Source: UPXZ01 sp964541615
GTDB lineage: Bacteria; Bacteroidota; Bacteroidia; Bacteroidales; Paludibacteraceae
DNA: 64,000 bases
NCBI GenBank assembly: GCA_964541615.1
Contig: CAZIRA010000001.1
Location: 5,544 to 69,543, forward strand
Reading direction: 5' to 3'
Positions within the stretch are counted from its first letter, which is position 1, and every line of letters starts with the position of its first letter. The notes under the pieces are model-generated. The model was not told the origin of the DNA. It was given only the letters and a program-made list of their open reading frames with translations, and made no database searches. Positions 16,548 to 26,379 of the stretch are shown one piece after another. The translations under genes and the position numbers were made by a program.

Positions 16548-17185
16548 TCATTTATTTCTATATCTTTATAAACAGAACTATTAAAAGTAAAGGTTTTTTC
16601 ATCGGTTTTTACACCTTTTTGAAATTTTGTCAGTGCCAGTGTGCTAATCATCCCTTTTTTGTCAGCAAGCTGAATAGTCTGTGGAAAATAGGACTTTTTA
16701 TTCACCACAACCTGAATTTTCTTGATGTCAGATGTCTTGTCCCTGGGCGTCAACTCAATGGTGTATGCATCTTTCACAGCGTTATTCTTGATGTATTGGG
16801 CTGTCGATTTCGTGCTGTAAGCCTGCAGTAGTGCCAAAGGATTCGTTTCTGCCAGTTCTTTTTCAGTCGGACTGGTGATGGAAACTTCGTTGATGTCAGG
16901 CATGAAAGCCCACTGAGTTTTTCCATCAAAATAGACCTGCATTTCCTTGGTGCTGAAAGTGAATTGATTCCCTTTCATCAAAAATGTGCCGCCCATGACA
17001 CTCGGCTTTGAAGAATTGGCATCCTTTACCACAAGCCCAAAATTAGTTTGTATCGAGTTGTTTTTCAGGATATTAACCATATTGTTCATCACGCTCGAAG
17101 CCGATTTTATTTGTCCAAATGCACTGACTGAAATCATCATTGCTGCAATTAAACTTCCTATGTAAAATTTTGCTTTCATCTTCAA
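16538..17185 (-). CDS. lolA: LolA-like outer-membrane lipoprotein carrier protein
   Basis: LolA carries lipoproteins through the periplasm from the inner to the outer membrane. The 215-residue protein has a Sec signal peptide (YIGSLIAAMMISVSAFGQ). The LolA fold is recognisable in GGTFLMKGNQFTFSTKEMQV, FDGKTQWAFMPDINEVSIT and LTKFQKGVKTDEKTFTF. The start could be either of two in-frame ATGs two codons apart (17185 or 17179). A lipoprotein-rich Bacteroidales cell needs this pathway. Assignment as LolA rather than a LolA-fold relative is by pattern only. Confidence 0.85.
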   Translation of the reverse strand: MKMKAKFYIGSLIAAMMISVSAFGQIKSASSVMNNMVNILKNNSIQTNFGLVVKDANSSKPSVMGGTFLMKGNQFTFSTKEMQVYFDGKTQWAFMPDINEVSITSPTEKELAETNPLALLQAYSTKSTAQYIKNNAVKDAYTIELTPRDKTSDIKKIQVVVNKKSYFPQTIQLADKKGMISTLALTKFQKGVKTDEKTFTFNSSVYKDIEINDLR

Positions 17186-17302
17186 TATTTTTTAAAAGTT
17201 TAATTGTTAAAATACAACTTATGTGCCAAAATGATGAGATACAGATTACCAGCACATTAGATTATTTATGCGACTGACAAAATTGCCTTGACCCTTCGAA
17301 AA

Positions 17303-17872
17303 TTATTCCACTACGCGGTAGTTGGCGGTTTCGATATGGTAAAATGCCAGGTAGTTTTTACCTGTATTAGCTTCTTCTTCGGCAATTCGGGTTCTGAAAT
17401 CAGCAATACGGTCACTCGACGATTGAATCTCCTTTTGTCCTACTGCTCTTCTTTCAGTTGTACATCCCTCGTGAGTTAGAGAATCAGCCTTAGCTGCAAG
17501 TTCACTTTCCCAATTAGTCAGGTAAGCTTCATCAATTTTTTCTTCAATCAATTTTCCGGTAACAAGTACTTTTTTATTTATGCACTCTTGTCTGAAAGGC
17601 TTGTCAGACTCTGCGCGAATCATAGCGTCTTCAGAATCTCCTTCGAGAAATAATTTTTTGCCGGTGTGGGTGCAAAGATGCGAGCATTCACCTTCAACCG
17701 TAATGGTTTTATTCACTAATTGGTCTGCAGAAGCCAACAAATCATCAACTGTAAATACCGTGGTAATTACAGAATCTTTTTCTGAGGTTTTCCCTCCAGA
17801 TTTTTTCCCATTACAACTGAGAAAAAAAAGTGCTGAGAAAAGAATAATTGGGATAAATTTTAAGTTATTCAT
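17303..17872 (-). CDS. Lipoprotein with possible OB-fold, unknown function
   Basis: This 189-residue protein has the lipobox FFLSCNG. Residues about 42-115 (VDDLLASADQLVNKTITVEG followed by CSHLCTHTGKKLFLEG) look like an OB-fold of the tRNA-anti or NirD-like single-domain type seen in other Bacteroidetes lipoproteins. The segment has four cysteines that could form disulfides. The C-terminal half is helical and charged. It lies upstream of the LolA-like gene on the same strand, but with more than 100 bases between them. No function can be assigned. Confidence 0.75.
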   Translation of the reverse strand: MNNLKFIPIILFSALFFLSCNGKKSGGKTSEKDSVITTVFTVDDLLASADQLVNKTITVEGECSHLCTHTGKKLFLEGDSEDAMIRAESDKPFRQECINKKVLVTGKLIEEKIDEAYLTNWESELAAKADSLTHEGCTTERRAVGQKEIQSSSDRIADFRTRIAEEEANTGKNYLAFYHIETANYRVVE

Positions 17873-17925
17873 GTGTATGGAATATTATAAAAATATGTTA
17901 GCTAATACAATATCGTTGTAATCAA

Positions 17926-17959
17926 CAAAAGAGCTGGCTTTACCTCGCCAGCTCTTTTG
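17926..17959 (-). terminator. Terminator of the SusC-SusD-lipoprotein operon
   Basis: A 13-base perfect inverted repeat (CAAAAGAGCTGGC, 17926-17938, with 17947-17959) surrounds an 8-base loop. Confidence 0.85.
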
Positions 17960-17978
17960 AAGATAATTAAGTAAGTTA

Positions 17979-18704
17979 TTATTTGTTGGGATAAAACACT
18001 ACCCTGACTTCATACAAGCGAGTAAACTGCTCAACACCCGCTGGACGATAAGCAATATTTTTTACCAGATATCGTCTTGGAGAGGTAAAATCACCAGGAA
18101 CACCTAATGCTGGTGCACCGTCAACTCTTTCTACAACATTATCATATACATTTACAAGCACAAGTTCCACAATTACCTCTTTCTTATTTACGGGCAATCT
18201 TACTTGCTGAGAACGATTATTAGTAGGATTAATCAACTGAAAATCACCATTAAATTTACTTCCGTCAAATAGATAGCCTTTGTTAGGAGTAGAATACGTA
18301 GCATGATCACTCAGATACGCTGTAATTACGTAAAGTTTACCGCCTGGAGCATTAGCATCATTTACTTCAGCAATGCCTCCTTTTACTGTTTCGTTTGCAG
18401 CTACCGTCACACCATTACTAAGCGTCACAGGAGCACCGGTTTTATTTGTCCAGCTTCCATTCGAAGCACCGATCAATTGAGTATTCAAATAATTATCCAC
18501 CCATTTGTCCCAGTTAATCGCGTAAATTTGATTTGTAAACAATTGTCTTGCTCTCACATCAATTCGACTCGCAGTAACCTCTGAATAGGTTGCCTCTGGC
18601 GCTTCTTCGAAAACCAATCCTCTCTCACAGCCAGTGACAGCTACCACAAGAATCAGCACGAATGTACAGGCATATAATTTTTTAATTAATTTATTTTTTA
18701 ACAT
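17979..18704 (-). CDS. Third lipoprotein of the SusCD operon, unknown ligand
   Basis: This 241-residue protein has a lipoprotein signal with lipobox VAVTGCERG and is likely an outer-surface lipoprotein. The rest is beta-rich with many Asn, Thr and Gly residues and no enzyme motif. It follows susD by 15 bases, the position often used in polysaccharide utilisation loci for surface glycan-binding proteins (SusE/SusF-like) or ligand-binding accessory proteins. The sequence does not resemble a SusE/SusF starch-binding domain that I can recognise, so only the positional role is proposed. Confidence 0.8.
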   Translation of the reverse strand: MLKNKLIKKLYACTFVLILVVAVTGCERGLVFEEAPEATYSEVTASRIDVRARQLFTNQIYAINWDKWVDNYLNTQLIGASNGSWTNKTGAPVTLSNGVTVAANETVKGGIAEVNDANAPGGKLYVITAYLSDHATYSTPNKGYLFDGSKFNGDFQLINPTNNRSQQVRLPVNKKEVIVELVLVNVYDNVVERVDGAPALGVPGDFTSPRRYLVKNIAYRPAGVEQFTRLYEVRVVFYPNK

Positions 18705-18719
18705 AGTTGTAGATTTTAA

Positions 18720-20696
18720 TTAGTTATTGTAATTATAATTCAGCCAACCCGGACTCTGCTGTAATTGTGTGTAGTCCTTAAGCGTGGTAGAGGAGAATGG
18801 CATAAAATAGTATCTGCTATTGTCAAATTTTCTATTATACATACTATATGGCATTCTGAAGGTCTCAATTTTTGGTACGAAATATCCAGGACCACCAGGT
18901 GCAACTGGGTAACCGTTTTCGCCAACTTTTTGACTTTCTACTCCTTTACGGAAAATCCAAATACCTCTTGAAGCATTATTAAGTTCATCAATAGTAGATT
19001 TACCTTCACCTTCACCCCAACGCAGCAGGTCAAAGTAGCGGAATCCCGGATTTTCGAAAGCAAATTCCAATCGACGTTGAATTTTCATTTCATTCCACAA
19101 ATCAGCACCTGTAAAGTCACTTAATCCAGCTCTATTTCTGATTTGGTTGATGTAATCTCTTGCATCACTTTGATTGAGCTTGATACCGGCTTCAGCTGCA
19201 TTTAGCAGAACCTCTGCATAACGGATGTTGAAATATGCAGTTTGACGTTGTGTACCTTTGTCAAATGTTCCATTGTTATTGTACTTGTTAAATTGAGAGT
19301 ATTTTCTTGAATAGTAACCTGTAATTGTTTGAGCAGAAGCCCTATTTACAGGAGGAGCAGTCATTTTGTCAAGGAAACGATATCCTGTGTGTAATGAACT
19401 GTACTTCAAAGAAGTAGCTGGATCTGTATTATCAATCCAAGTTTGGATGATATATCTCTCTTCAGCCGGTCCCATGTAAGCTCCGTCATAAGTTACAGTA
19501 GCGTAGAATCGTTTATCACGATTTTTATAAATATCACGGTAATTAGCTGTTGAGCCAACTATTTCGCCTTCAGCATTTTGTGTAAATCCTAATGCTTTTG
19601 ACTGTGATGTTTCCCACCATTTTTTCCATTGACCGTCAGCTGCATCTTTTTGCAAATAAGCATCCACCAGGTCTTGAGTTGGAAATAATCCGGAGCGGAA
19701 ATCCCAGTTGTAGGAAGCACTCTCTGTACCACCGTAGTAGGCCCCGTCAGGTCCGTTTTTAGATGTAGGGTTGAATCCACCCCGTTGATTTTCTTTGAAC
19801 ATTACCGGCCAAATAGCTTCGCGGCTTGTGTGAGCAGTAGTGCTTGTAAACAACGTTTCATATTCAGGCTCAAGGCTATATTTTCCGATAAGGCTCTTTG
19901 CTGCATCATAAGCTATCTGATAGTAGTGCTGAGCTGTTTTTTGGAATTTGAACAGACCCTTTGCGTCATCCGTGTAAAGATTTTTGGCAGAAGCCTCAGC
20001 AGCATTAGCTGCATACAGAGCTACACGAGATTTAAAAGCAATTGCAACATTTTTATTAATCATACCTGTAGCCGGAGTTGTGCCAGATTTATCAAAGTTA
20101 GCAATAGACTGGTCCAAATCTGAAAGGATATTGTCAAAAATCTCTTCGCGTTTGTTTTGAGGCAGATAGGTTTCGTCATCTACTGTAAGAGCTTTACTTA
20201 CGTATGGTACAGCACCCCAGAATTTTTCCATATCAAAATATACGAATGCACGGAAGAAATAAGTTTCTGCCAACAACTGACTTCTCAAATTTTCAGCAAG
20301 TGCAGTCGAAGCTCCGATTTTTTCCAACCCTAAGTTTACGTTGTAAATTTTCTTATAAGCATCTGACCATGGTCCTGAGAATACGCCGTTTCCAGTATTC
20401 TCATCGTATTGACGCTGATTAAATGCGGTTTGACGGTATGTATTCCAGTCTTGTTCGTAGTTTCCCTGGCAGTTGTCTGACCATTGTTCTGATTGGAAAT
20501 TATCCCCGGAAGCAGATGGAGTCCAGAAATAGAAATCATTCACATATGAACGTGCCAATTGCGGATTCAGCCAGAAACGGCTTTCATCCACCTGATTGGT
20601 AGGCTCTACACCCAGCGGGTTACAGGCAGTGTTGATGCCTGTTATTGCCAAGATCAACATCCCGGCTGATAAATATTTATAGATTTTTCTTTTCAT
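18720..20696 (-). CDS. SusD/RagB-family nutrient-binding outer-membrane lipoprotein
   Basis: SusD proteins form the lid over a SusC transporter and deliver oligosaccharides or peptides. The 658 residues begin with a lipoprotein signal (ITGINTACN). The N-terminal SusD block is visible as the segment NPQLARSYVNDFYFWTPSAS. The tetratricopeptide-like helical core includes AETYFFRAFVYFDMEKFWG. The family's C-terminal hallmark is RRLEFAFENPGFRYFDLLRW, preceded by YFNIRYAEVLLNAAEA. It is longer than SusD itself (about 550), which is common for large-substrate systems. It lies 11 bases after susC. Confidence 0.95.
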   Translation of the reverse strand: MKRKIYKYLSAGMLILAITGINTACNPLGVEPTNQVDESRFWLNPQLARSYVNDFYFWTPSASGDNFQSEQWSDNCQGNYEQDWNTYRQTAFNQRQYDENTGNGVFSGPWSDAYKKIYNVNLGLEKIGASTALAENLRSQLLAETYFFRAFVYFDMEKFWGAVPYVSKALTVDDETYLPQNKREEIFDNILSDLDQSIANFDKSGTTPATGMINKNVAIAFKSRVALYAANAAEASAKNLYTDDAKGLFKFQKTAQHYYQIAYDAAKSLIGKYSLEPEYETLFTSTTAHTSREAIWPVMFKENQRGGFNPTSKNGPDGAYYGGTESASYNWDFRSGLFPTQDLVDAYLQKDAADGQWKKWWETSQSKALGFTQNAEGEIVGSTANYRDIYKNRDKRFYATVTYDGAYMGPAEERYIIQTWIDNTDPATSLKYSSLHTGYRFLDKMTAPPVNRASAQTITGYYSRKYSQFNKYNNNGTFDKGTQRQTAYFNIRYAEVLLNAAEAGIKLNQSDARDYINQIRNRAGLSDFTGADLWNEMKIQRRLEFAFENPGFRYFDLLRWGEGEGKSTIDELNNASRGIWIFRKGVESQKVGENGYPVAPGGPGYFVPKIETFRMPYSMYNRKFDNSRYYFMPFSSTTLKDYTQLQQSPGWLNYNYNN

Positions 20697-20707
20697 GATT
20701 TAATCTT

Positions 20708-23700
20708 TTATAAAGTTACAGTAAGTCCAAATGTAAATGAACGTTGTGTTGGATAGCTACCCAGAGTTCCGTTATTATTGTATATAGAAGCTCCGGATGT
20801 GATAAACTCAGGATCTTGCAGACCTTTTAGCGGATATGATTTTTTTGTCCATGTAGCAGCATTAGTGACCACAAAACTCAAATCTAATCCTTGAATGTAA
20901 GAAACGTTTTTCAGTACATTTCGTTTTAAGTCATAACGTAAGCTGATATTTTTCAGTTTCAGATAAGATGCATCAAATGCCCAAAGATCAATGTAACTGT
21001 ATCCCCATCCGCTTCCTTCCGGTACTGGAATTGGAAGTGCTGCTTCAACATCAGGATTGCTGGGTGTATAAGCATTTTGGAAGCCGTATTGTCCATAGTT
21101 CCACATATAGCTCTGCTGATTACGGAGTGGTGAAGGCATTGCTCCAGAAACATTTGCAGCTCCTTGGAAGAAAATTTCGAAATCAAATCCGTTCCAATCA
21201 GCTCCTAACGTAACACCATATTGTGTCAGCGGAGTAAGTCCCGGTACATTCATGTTGTAATAATCGTTTACACGTCCATCACCGTTTAGATCAACTAATT
21301 TTACTGTACCAAGTGTGTGACCTCTTGCTGCGTTGAGCATAGAGTAATACATTTCATTCCAACTGCCATTCAAACCATCAGTTTTAAGTCCAAAAGGATA
21401 TACAGGGTGCATCCAACGCTTTCCAATATTATCAAATGTTGGTGACCACCAGTCAGAACTTTTGTCGGTGTGACGTGTTACTCGTTGATCCCAGAAAGAG
21501 TAATTAAGACCTAATCGATAACCTACTTCACCTATGCGGTCGTTCCAGTTTGCTGAAACTTCAAAACCACCTTTTCTGTTTGTAACGAAAGGAGCATTTA
21601 TACGAGGGATGTTAGGCATACCAAGAATATCAGTACGAATCATATCGTCAGTCATATTCATAACGTCTCCTTTATTTAAATATAAGAAGACATCAAATGA
21701 ACCTGTCAAACGATCTCTGAACAAACCGTAATCCACACCAGCACCGTACTGTGTACTACTTGACCATTTAAGGTCGCTAGCGATAGAACTTACATACCAA
21801 CCTACATTTGGATCCATGTTATCTCCAAAAAGAACACGGTTAGAATTTTGTGAGTATTGAGTCAAAAATGAGAATGGATATCCCACTTCATTTCCTACTA
21901 AACCTACCCCACCTCTTAATTTAAACATGTTTATTATACTTGGATTTACCAAATCTCTAAACCAGCTTTCTTCCGTCATTACCCAACCCAAAGATACGGC
22001 ATGGAAATAACCCCAGCGTTTTTCTGGACTATAACTCAGAGATCCATTATAGTTAGCACTATATTGGAAGAGGTATTTGTTTGCATAGTCATAAGTAAGA
22101 CGTCCAATGTATGATGCTGATCCCCAGTCGGTACTATTACCTGAGACACGGGTCATTTCTGCCCCCAAATCAATTTCAGTTGTTAATGTCGTAGGATAAC
22201 CTTTTTTTGCTGCGGAAGTCCAGTTAGTACTACGTATCTGGCTTTGATAGTTGGCCATTGCATTAATGTTATGCTTTCCGAATGAGCGGCTATAATCCAA
22301 CTGATAAATACCTGTCAACAATTTATACTTGAACCAATATTGATACATATTGGCATTTACAGGATTGTAATTTGAGAAGGCTCCAGAGTATGGTGCATCA
22401 AATACATTTTCTTGATCATGATTAAATACGCGGTTTGTATTGTATGATGTAGTGAAATTCGCACTTGCTTGTGCAGATAAACCCTGTATCCATGGCACTT
22501 GCCATCTTAACGCACTGTTCATTTGGAAACGATAAGCTTCATTGTTGTTGAAGCCTGTATTCAACTGTGATTCTACAGAACCTTTTCTTGCCAAACCAGT
22601 ACTCCACTCAGAGGGTCTATTAGGCATCCAGTTGCCGTACATGGCGTTATTAAAAATTCCTTCACCTGCACTCGGTCTTTTTTGAGTACTGGTGTTTCCA
22701 TTAAGATTCAGCGTAAATTTCAGGCTTTTGTTTTTCAGCAGGTAAGCATCAGTATTCAATACCATGTTAACCTGATTGTAGTTATAGTTTTTGCTTACCC
22801 CTTGTTGGTTCATATAACCCAAACTTGAATAGTATGCAACGCGATCACTACCACCACGCAAACTTACATTTGTTTGAGTCATTGGCTGATTGTGATTAAA
22901 CATTTCCCAAGGATCATATGAGGAAAAATAATCTTGGATATTACCACCTTGCGTTTTATAAGGGTCAAATAATTCTTGGATATTGGTGAGTGTGTAGTTC
23001 ATACCATAACGCTCGTTTACCATAGTTAATATATCCTGATAGTTGTGGCCACTTTGCCAAAGATCACCCATGTAATATTTTGATAAAGCTGTCTTATTAA
23101 ATGATGGGCTTTCCTGGAAACTTGCAAATTCTACTTCGTTACGTTGTTGTGCAAACTCATAGGAGTTTAATCCAACGGGACGATAAGCAGGAGTCATTAA
23201 AGATAATTTCTGATTGAAAGTGATAACTGGAGCTCCTTCTTGCCCACGTTTAGTAGCAATTACAACCACACCGTTGGCAGCGCGAGGTCCATATACTGCC
23301 GTAGCAGAAGCATCTTTCAAAATAGACATAGATGCAATGTCATCCGGACGAAGGCGGTTAAAGAACTCATTACCCTGCGCTGATTCCATTACTACATCAT
23401 CTATAACGTATAATATATTTGCACCCCCACGAATCCAAATCTTCACGTTTTCTCCAGGAGCACCAGAACTTTGCTGTGTAAATACACCTGTCACACGACC
23501 TCCTAATCCTTCTGACATAGAAACTACCGGTAATTTGGCAATCTCTTTAACATTAACAGCAGATGCAGATGCAGTTACAGTCTTTGCTTTCTGGACACCA
23601 CCGTAACCGGTTACAACCACCTCCTTCAACATTTCGGTGTCGTCTTCCAGTGTAATTTTAAAGGTGTTTCTACCGGCAACTGGTACAGTCTGTGTAGTCA

Positions 23701-23950
23701 TTCCTACGAAGCTTACTTCCAATACACCGTTTTCAGGAACATTGTTCAGCGTGAACTTACCATCAAAATTGGTTGCCGCAGCAATAGAAGTGCCTTGCAC
23801 CCTTACCGCCACACCAATCAGAGGTTCATTCTGTTTGTCCACTACAGTACCTGATACTGTTTTGGTTTGAGCAAACGCTGAAAAAGTAAACGCACAAAAT
23901 AGTATTGTGAGAATACTTTTCAAAAAAATTTTTCGTTTTTTCATACTCAT
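20708..23950 (-). CDS. SusC/RagA-family TonB-linked outer-membrane transporter
   Basis: This 1080-residue protein has a signal peptide (ILTILFCAFTFSAFAQ). A carboxypeptidase-regulatory-like domain (about 30-110, SGTVVDKQNEPLIGVAVRVQ) is followed by a plug domain (about 115-235) with LKEVVVTGYG, VWIRGG-type IWIRGGANILYVIDDV and SILKDASATAVYGPRAANG. A 22-strand barrel follows and ends in aromatic SFTFGLTVTL. It is the first gene of an operon with susD and a third lipoprotein. No sigma/anti-sigma pair, hybrid two-component regulator or glycan-degrading enzyme is adjacent, so the substrate cannot be predicted. An alternative ATG lies two codons in. Confidence 0.97.
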   Translation of the reverse strand: MSMKKRKIFLKSILTILFCAFTFSAFAQTKTVSGTVVDKQNEPLIGVAVRVQGTSIAAATNFDGKFTLNNVPENGVLEVSFVGMTTQTVPVAGRNTFKITLEDDTEMLKEVVVTGYGGVQKAKTVTASASAVNVKEIAKLPVVSMSEGLGGRVTGVFTQQSSGAPGENVKIWIRGGANILYVIDDVVMESAQGNEFFNRLRPDDIASMSILKDASATAVYGPRAANGVVVIATKRGQEGAPVITFNQKLSLMTPAYRPVGLNSYEFAQQRNEVEFASFQESPSFNKTALSKYYMGDLWQSGHNYQDILTMVNERYGMNYTLTNIQELFDPYKTQGGNIQDYFSSYDPWEMFNHNQPMTQTNVSLRGGSDRVAYYSSLGYMNQQGVSKNYNYNQVNMVLNTDAYLLKNKSLKFTLNLNGNTSTQKRPSAGEGIFNNAMYGNWMPNRPSEWSTGLARKGSVESQLNTGFNNNEAYRFQMNSALRWQVPWIQGLSAQASANFTTSYNTNRVFNHDQENVFDAPYSGAFSNYNPVNANMYQYWFKYKLLTGIYQLDYSRSFGKHNINAMANYQSQIRSTNWTSAAKKGYPTTLTTEIDLGAEMTRVSGNSTDWGSASYIGRLTYDYANKYLFQYSANYNGSLSYSPEKRWGYFHAVSLGWVMTEESWFRDLVNPSIINMFKLRGGVGLVGNEVGYPFSFLTQYSQNSNRVLFGDNMDPNVGWYVSSIASDLKWSSSTQYGAGVDYGLFRDRLTGSFDVFLYLNKGDVMNMTDDMIRTDILGMPNIPRINAPFVTNRKGGFEVSANWNDRIGEVGYRLGLNYSFWDQRVTRHTDKSSDWWSPTFDNIGKRWMHPVYPFGLKTDGLNGSWNEMYYSMLNAARGHTLGTVKLVDLNGDGRVNDYYNMNVPGLTPLTQYGVTLGADWNGFDFEIFFQGAANVSGAMPSPLRNQQSYMWNYGQYGFQNAYTPSNPDVEAALPIPVPEGSGWGYSYIDLWAFDASYLKLKNISLRYDLKRNVLKNVSYIQGLDLSFVVTNAATWTKKSYPLKGLQDPEFITSGASIYNNNGTLGSYPTQRSFTFGLTVTL

Positions 23951-24006
23951 TTTTTAAAAGGTTAATTTAATTACTCATTCATTCTTATAGTTTTTTTTAA
24001 GCGATA

Positions 24007-24014
24007 CAAAGATA
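24007..24014 (-). promoter_or_regulatory. Bacteroidetes -7 box upstream of susC
   Basis: The minus strand reads TATCTTTG, an exact TAnnTTTG match about 57 bases before the susC start. Confidence 0.55.
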
Positions 24015-24246
24015 ACTATATTTTACAATTTATAATACTTACTTAACAGAAATTTTTACGGTATTGATGTAGATTTTTTTCAGATATAAAGTGTGTGCGC
24101 ACACACTATAAATAATAGTGATAGCAATTTAAATAAAGATGAGAACATCAATAATATAGCATTCTAATTAACATATTCTAAATAGGTAAGATTTTTTTCC
24201 AACCTAAAATCCAGAAATATTGAATTATTTAACAATAAAACAAAAC

Positions 24247-24273
24247 AAAAAAACGGATAAATTTATCCGTTTT
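24247..24273 (-). terminator. Terminator of the gene at 24300-24953
   Basis: A perfect 12 + 12 palindrome, AAAACGGATAAA and TTTATCCGTTTT (24250-24273), lies 27 bases past the stop. Confidence 0.8.
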
Positions 24274-24299
24274 CTATATTTAAATAAATGTTAAAAACA

Positions 24300-24953
24300 T
24301 CAATGAGATATTGAATACTGATATAGGTTATGAACCTGACTGACAGAGTTAAAATCTATACTTTGGCTGGTTATATAATTTTCTAGTGCAGCTCTTTTGT
24401 TTTTGGGAAAAATCTTCAAAAAGCTTCTTTTATTGTAAAAATTCCTATATTTACTTCCTACCTGTACTTCATATGATTTATTTACATTAACCAGTATGCG
24501 TTCGTTCGCCTGCTTACCACTGATAATTCCTTTGCCTGTCAATCCTTTATAAGTATCCACAGACGCAGTTTGAGTTGTACCTCCATAAGACGTTTTGGAT
24601 GGAGCTTTCCTTTTCAGTCCGATATATAAAACATAGAATCTGGGTTCGTTCTGAATAACTTCGGTAGCTTTCCCGGAAGAATAAAGAAATATTCTTGATT
24701 CTATTTGCATCAATGCTATTGCATCCGGAGAGGTAAACTCTTTTTCTAAGCCATCAGCTTTATCAATAAAAACATATTTTCCAATCGAAAAATCAAAATT
24801 CAAGGGTACAGCAAAATTTCGTCCATCCTTATATTTAACTATACCTTCTTGAAATGTTTCAAAAAGATATGGATTATGTTCATTCTTGTTTTGGCTTAAA
24901 ACTGAGAGTGAAATACTGAAAAATAAAATAAATAAAAGGCTTTGTAATTTCAT
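24300..24953 (-). CDS. Secreted protein of unknown function
   Basis: This 217-residue protein has a Sec signal peptide (MKLQSLLFILFFSISLSVLS, cleavage near SQN). The mature part has alternating beta-strand-like segments, with FQEGIVKYKDGRNFAVPLNF and GKYVFIDKADG early in the protein. A basic C-terminal region (YNKRSFLKIFPKNKRAALEN) follows. This outline is common among small exported Bacteroidetes proteins without a known role. It has its own terminator and is not clearly in an operon with resB upstream, since 162 bases separate them. Confidence 0.75.
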   Translation of the reverse strand: MKLQSLLFILFFSISLSVLSQNKNEHNPYLFETFQEGIVKYKDGRNFAVPLNFDFSIGKYVFIDKADGLEKEFTSPDAIALMQIESRIFLYSSGKATEVIQNEPRFYVLYIGLKRKAPSKTSYGGTTQTASVDTYKGLTGKGIISGKQANERILVNVNKSYEVQVGSKYRNFYNKRSFLKIFPKNKRAALENYITSQSIDFNSVSQVHNLYQYSISH

Positions 24954-25115
24954 TTTTTTTCAGTTTATAAAATTTCAAAGTGTTCCAATCTAATAGTTAC
25001 AAATATTTTGCAATAAAATTAACTTCAAATATTTTGCAGCGCTGTTATGATTAAATCCACAATTTATATTTGTAATAATTAGTAGATTATAGAGAAAAAT
25101 AGTTTACAATATTAT

Positions 25116-26369
25116 TTAATATGTCTGTTCTTCTTTTGGAGCCTGAGGTGATTTGCCGAAAATAAATAATCCGATTGCTCCTAATATCATCATTGTAATC
25201 CCTGCGTACACCCACCCTATCCAGGGATCTTTTATCAATTCAAATACGCTGGTATGGCTCCATTTCCCCATCCGCTCATCATAGCTGATCTGGTAGATTT
25301 TCCATCCGTTTACCTTCAACGGTTTATTCACTTCTATGACTGAATTTACATTCTGACCATCCTTTGTATATACATTCACATCTGATGCGAATCGTTTCGG
25401 TTCACGTTCCGGCATGACTATACTCATCCACTCATCCAGTTTCAACGCATGATACGGATACAGATAACTACCACTGCTTACCCAGCCTGTAGTGGACAAA
25501 CCATTTTTTTGGTTTTTTGCAGTTACAAATACTGCCGCTGCTGCTCCTTCGGAATGAAATTCCACGAAATGTACGCTGTCTTTTCCAATCATTGGAGCGG
25601 CGCTTTCAATAATTCGAGATGCCGTAATTTCCCAATCCAATAACTTCCCCGACATATGTTCTTTATCTATCAATATACTTACAGGTTGTTTTTCGGGCAG
25701 TGTTTTCCCGCTTTTGTTGTCAATTATCATTAGTTTGGGCGGATATTCATCGATGGTAAAATTATTCAGTTCTATAGCCATGTCCATTTCCACCATTTTT
25801 CCATCCTCATCGGTAGCACGCCATTCAGGTGCATCACGTCCTACAACCATCTGATAGCGGTCCATATCGGCACTTCCAAGCACCGCAGCGAGAAGCGTGA
25901 GAAACAACCCGACGTGATTAAGCACAAACGGAATGTCTTTTTTCCAGCGAAAATGTTTCAACCGACGTATTGTAACCAATCCAAGCACAGTAATCATATA
26001 AACAAAAACAAGCACAAAAGGCCAAGCAGAAAGCATGTTCCTGAATCCAAGAACTCCAAGCAAACCTGAACTATCTGTTCCTGCCGACTGGCGCGTAAGC
26101 CCCATGACAAGCACGAGTGCCAAAAACACAGCAATGGAAGTGATGCTCGCTTCCATTCCGGAAAACCAGCGGATAACCCGGTTACTCTTTGATTGGATGA
26201 AAAGAATAGTCACTATCAGCAGATAAATGATTCCGACAAACGTATTGACCGGAAATTTCAGAAAATCGGTGCTGAATGATCCAACACTTAATTGTAATAA
26301 AATTCCTGTCAGCACCAGTCCGATGCTGATAGCAAAGCCTTCTTTATATGTCCAAGGGTGTTTCCACAT
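25116..26369 (-). CDS. ResB/Ccs1-like cytochrome c biogenesis membrane protein
   Basis: ResB works with CcsA (ResC) in system II cytochrome c maturation, keeping heme and apocytochrome available outside the inner membrane. The 417-residue protein has five N-terminal membrane segments, including ISIGLVLTGILLQL, FVGIIYLLIVTILFI and WPFVLVFVYMITVLGLV. A conserved histidine sits in VLNHVGLFLTLLAA. A periplasmic ResB-like domain (about 180-375) and a last membrane helix (VYAGITMMILGAIGLFIF) follow. The frame extends to a TTG at 26396, but those nine codons come from a GC-rich repeat, so the ATG at 26369 is preferred. It lies downstream of nrfHA, whose multiheme products need this machinery. The usual partner ccsA is not in this window. 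Confidence 0.85.
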   Translation of the reverse strand: MWKHPWTYKEGFAISIGLVLTGILLQLSVGSFSTDFLKFPVNTFVGIIYLLIVTILFIQSKSNRVIRWFSGMEASITSIAVFLALVLVMGLTRQSAGTDSSGLLGVLGFRNMLSAWPFVLVFVYMITVLGLVTIRRLKHFRWKKDIPFVLNHVGLFLTLLAAVLGSADMDRYQMVVGRDAPEWRATDEDGKMVEMDMAIELNNFTIDEYPPKLMIIDNKSGKTLPEKQPVSILIDKEHMSGKLLDWEITASRIIESAAPMIGKDSVHFVEFHSEGAAAAVFVTAKNQKNGLSTTGWVSSGSYLYPYHALKLDEWMSIVMPEREPKRFASDVNVYTKDGQNVNSVIEVNKPLKVNGWKIYQISYDERMGKWSHTSVFELIKDPWIGWVYAGITMMILGAIGLFIFGKSPQAPKEEQTY

Positions 26370-26379
26370 ACCATAAAAC

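Larger units (their letters stand above)
23951..24299. other. Intergenic region, 349 bases
   Basis: It is very AT-rich and carries the susC -7 box (24007-24014) and the terminator of the 24300-24953 gene (24247-24273). A CA/TG-rich stretch GTGTGTGCGCACACAC at about 24091-24106 forms a perfect 16-base palindrome. No coding frame is seen. Confidence 0.6.
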
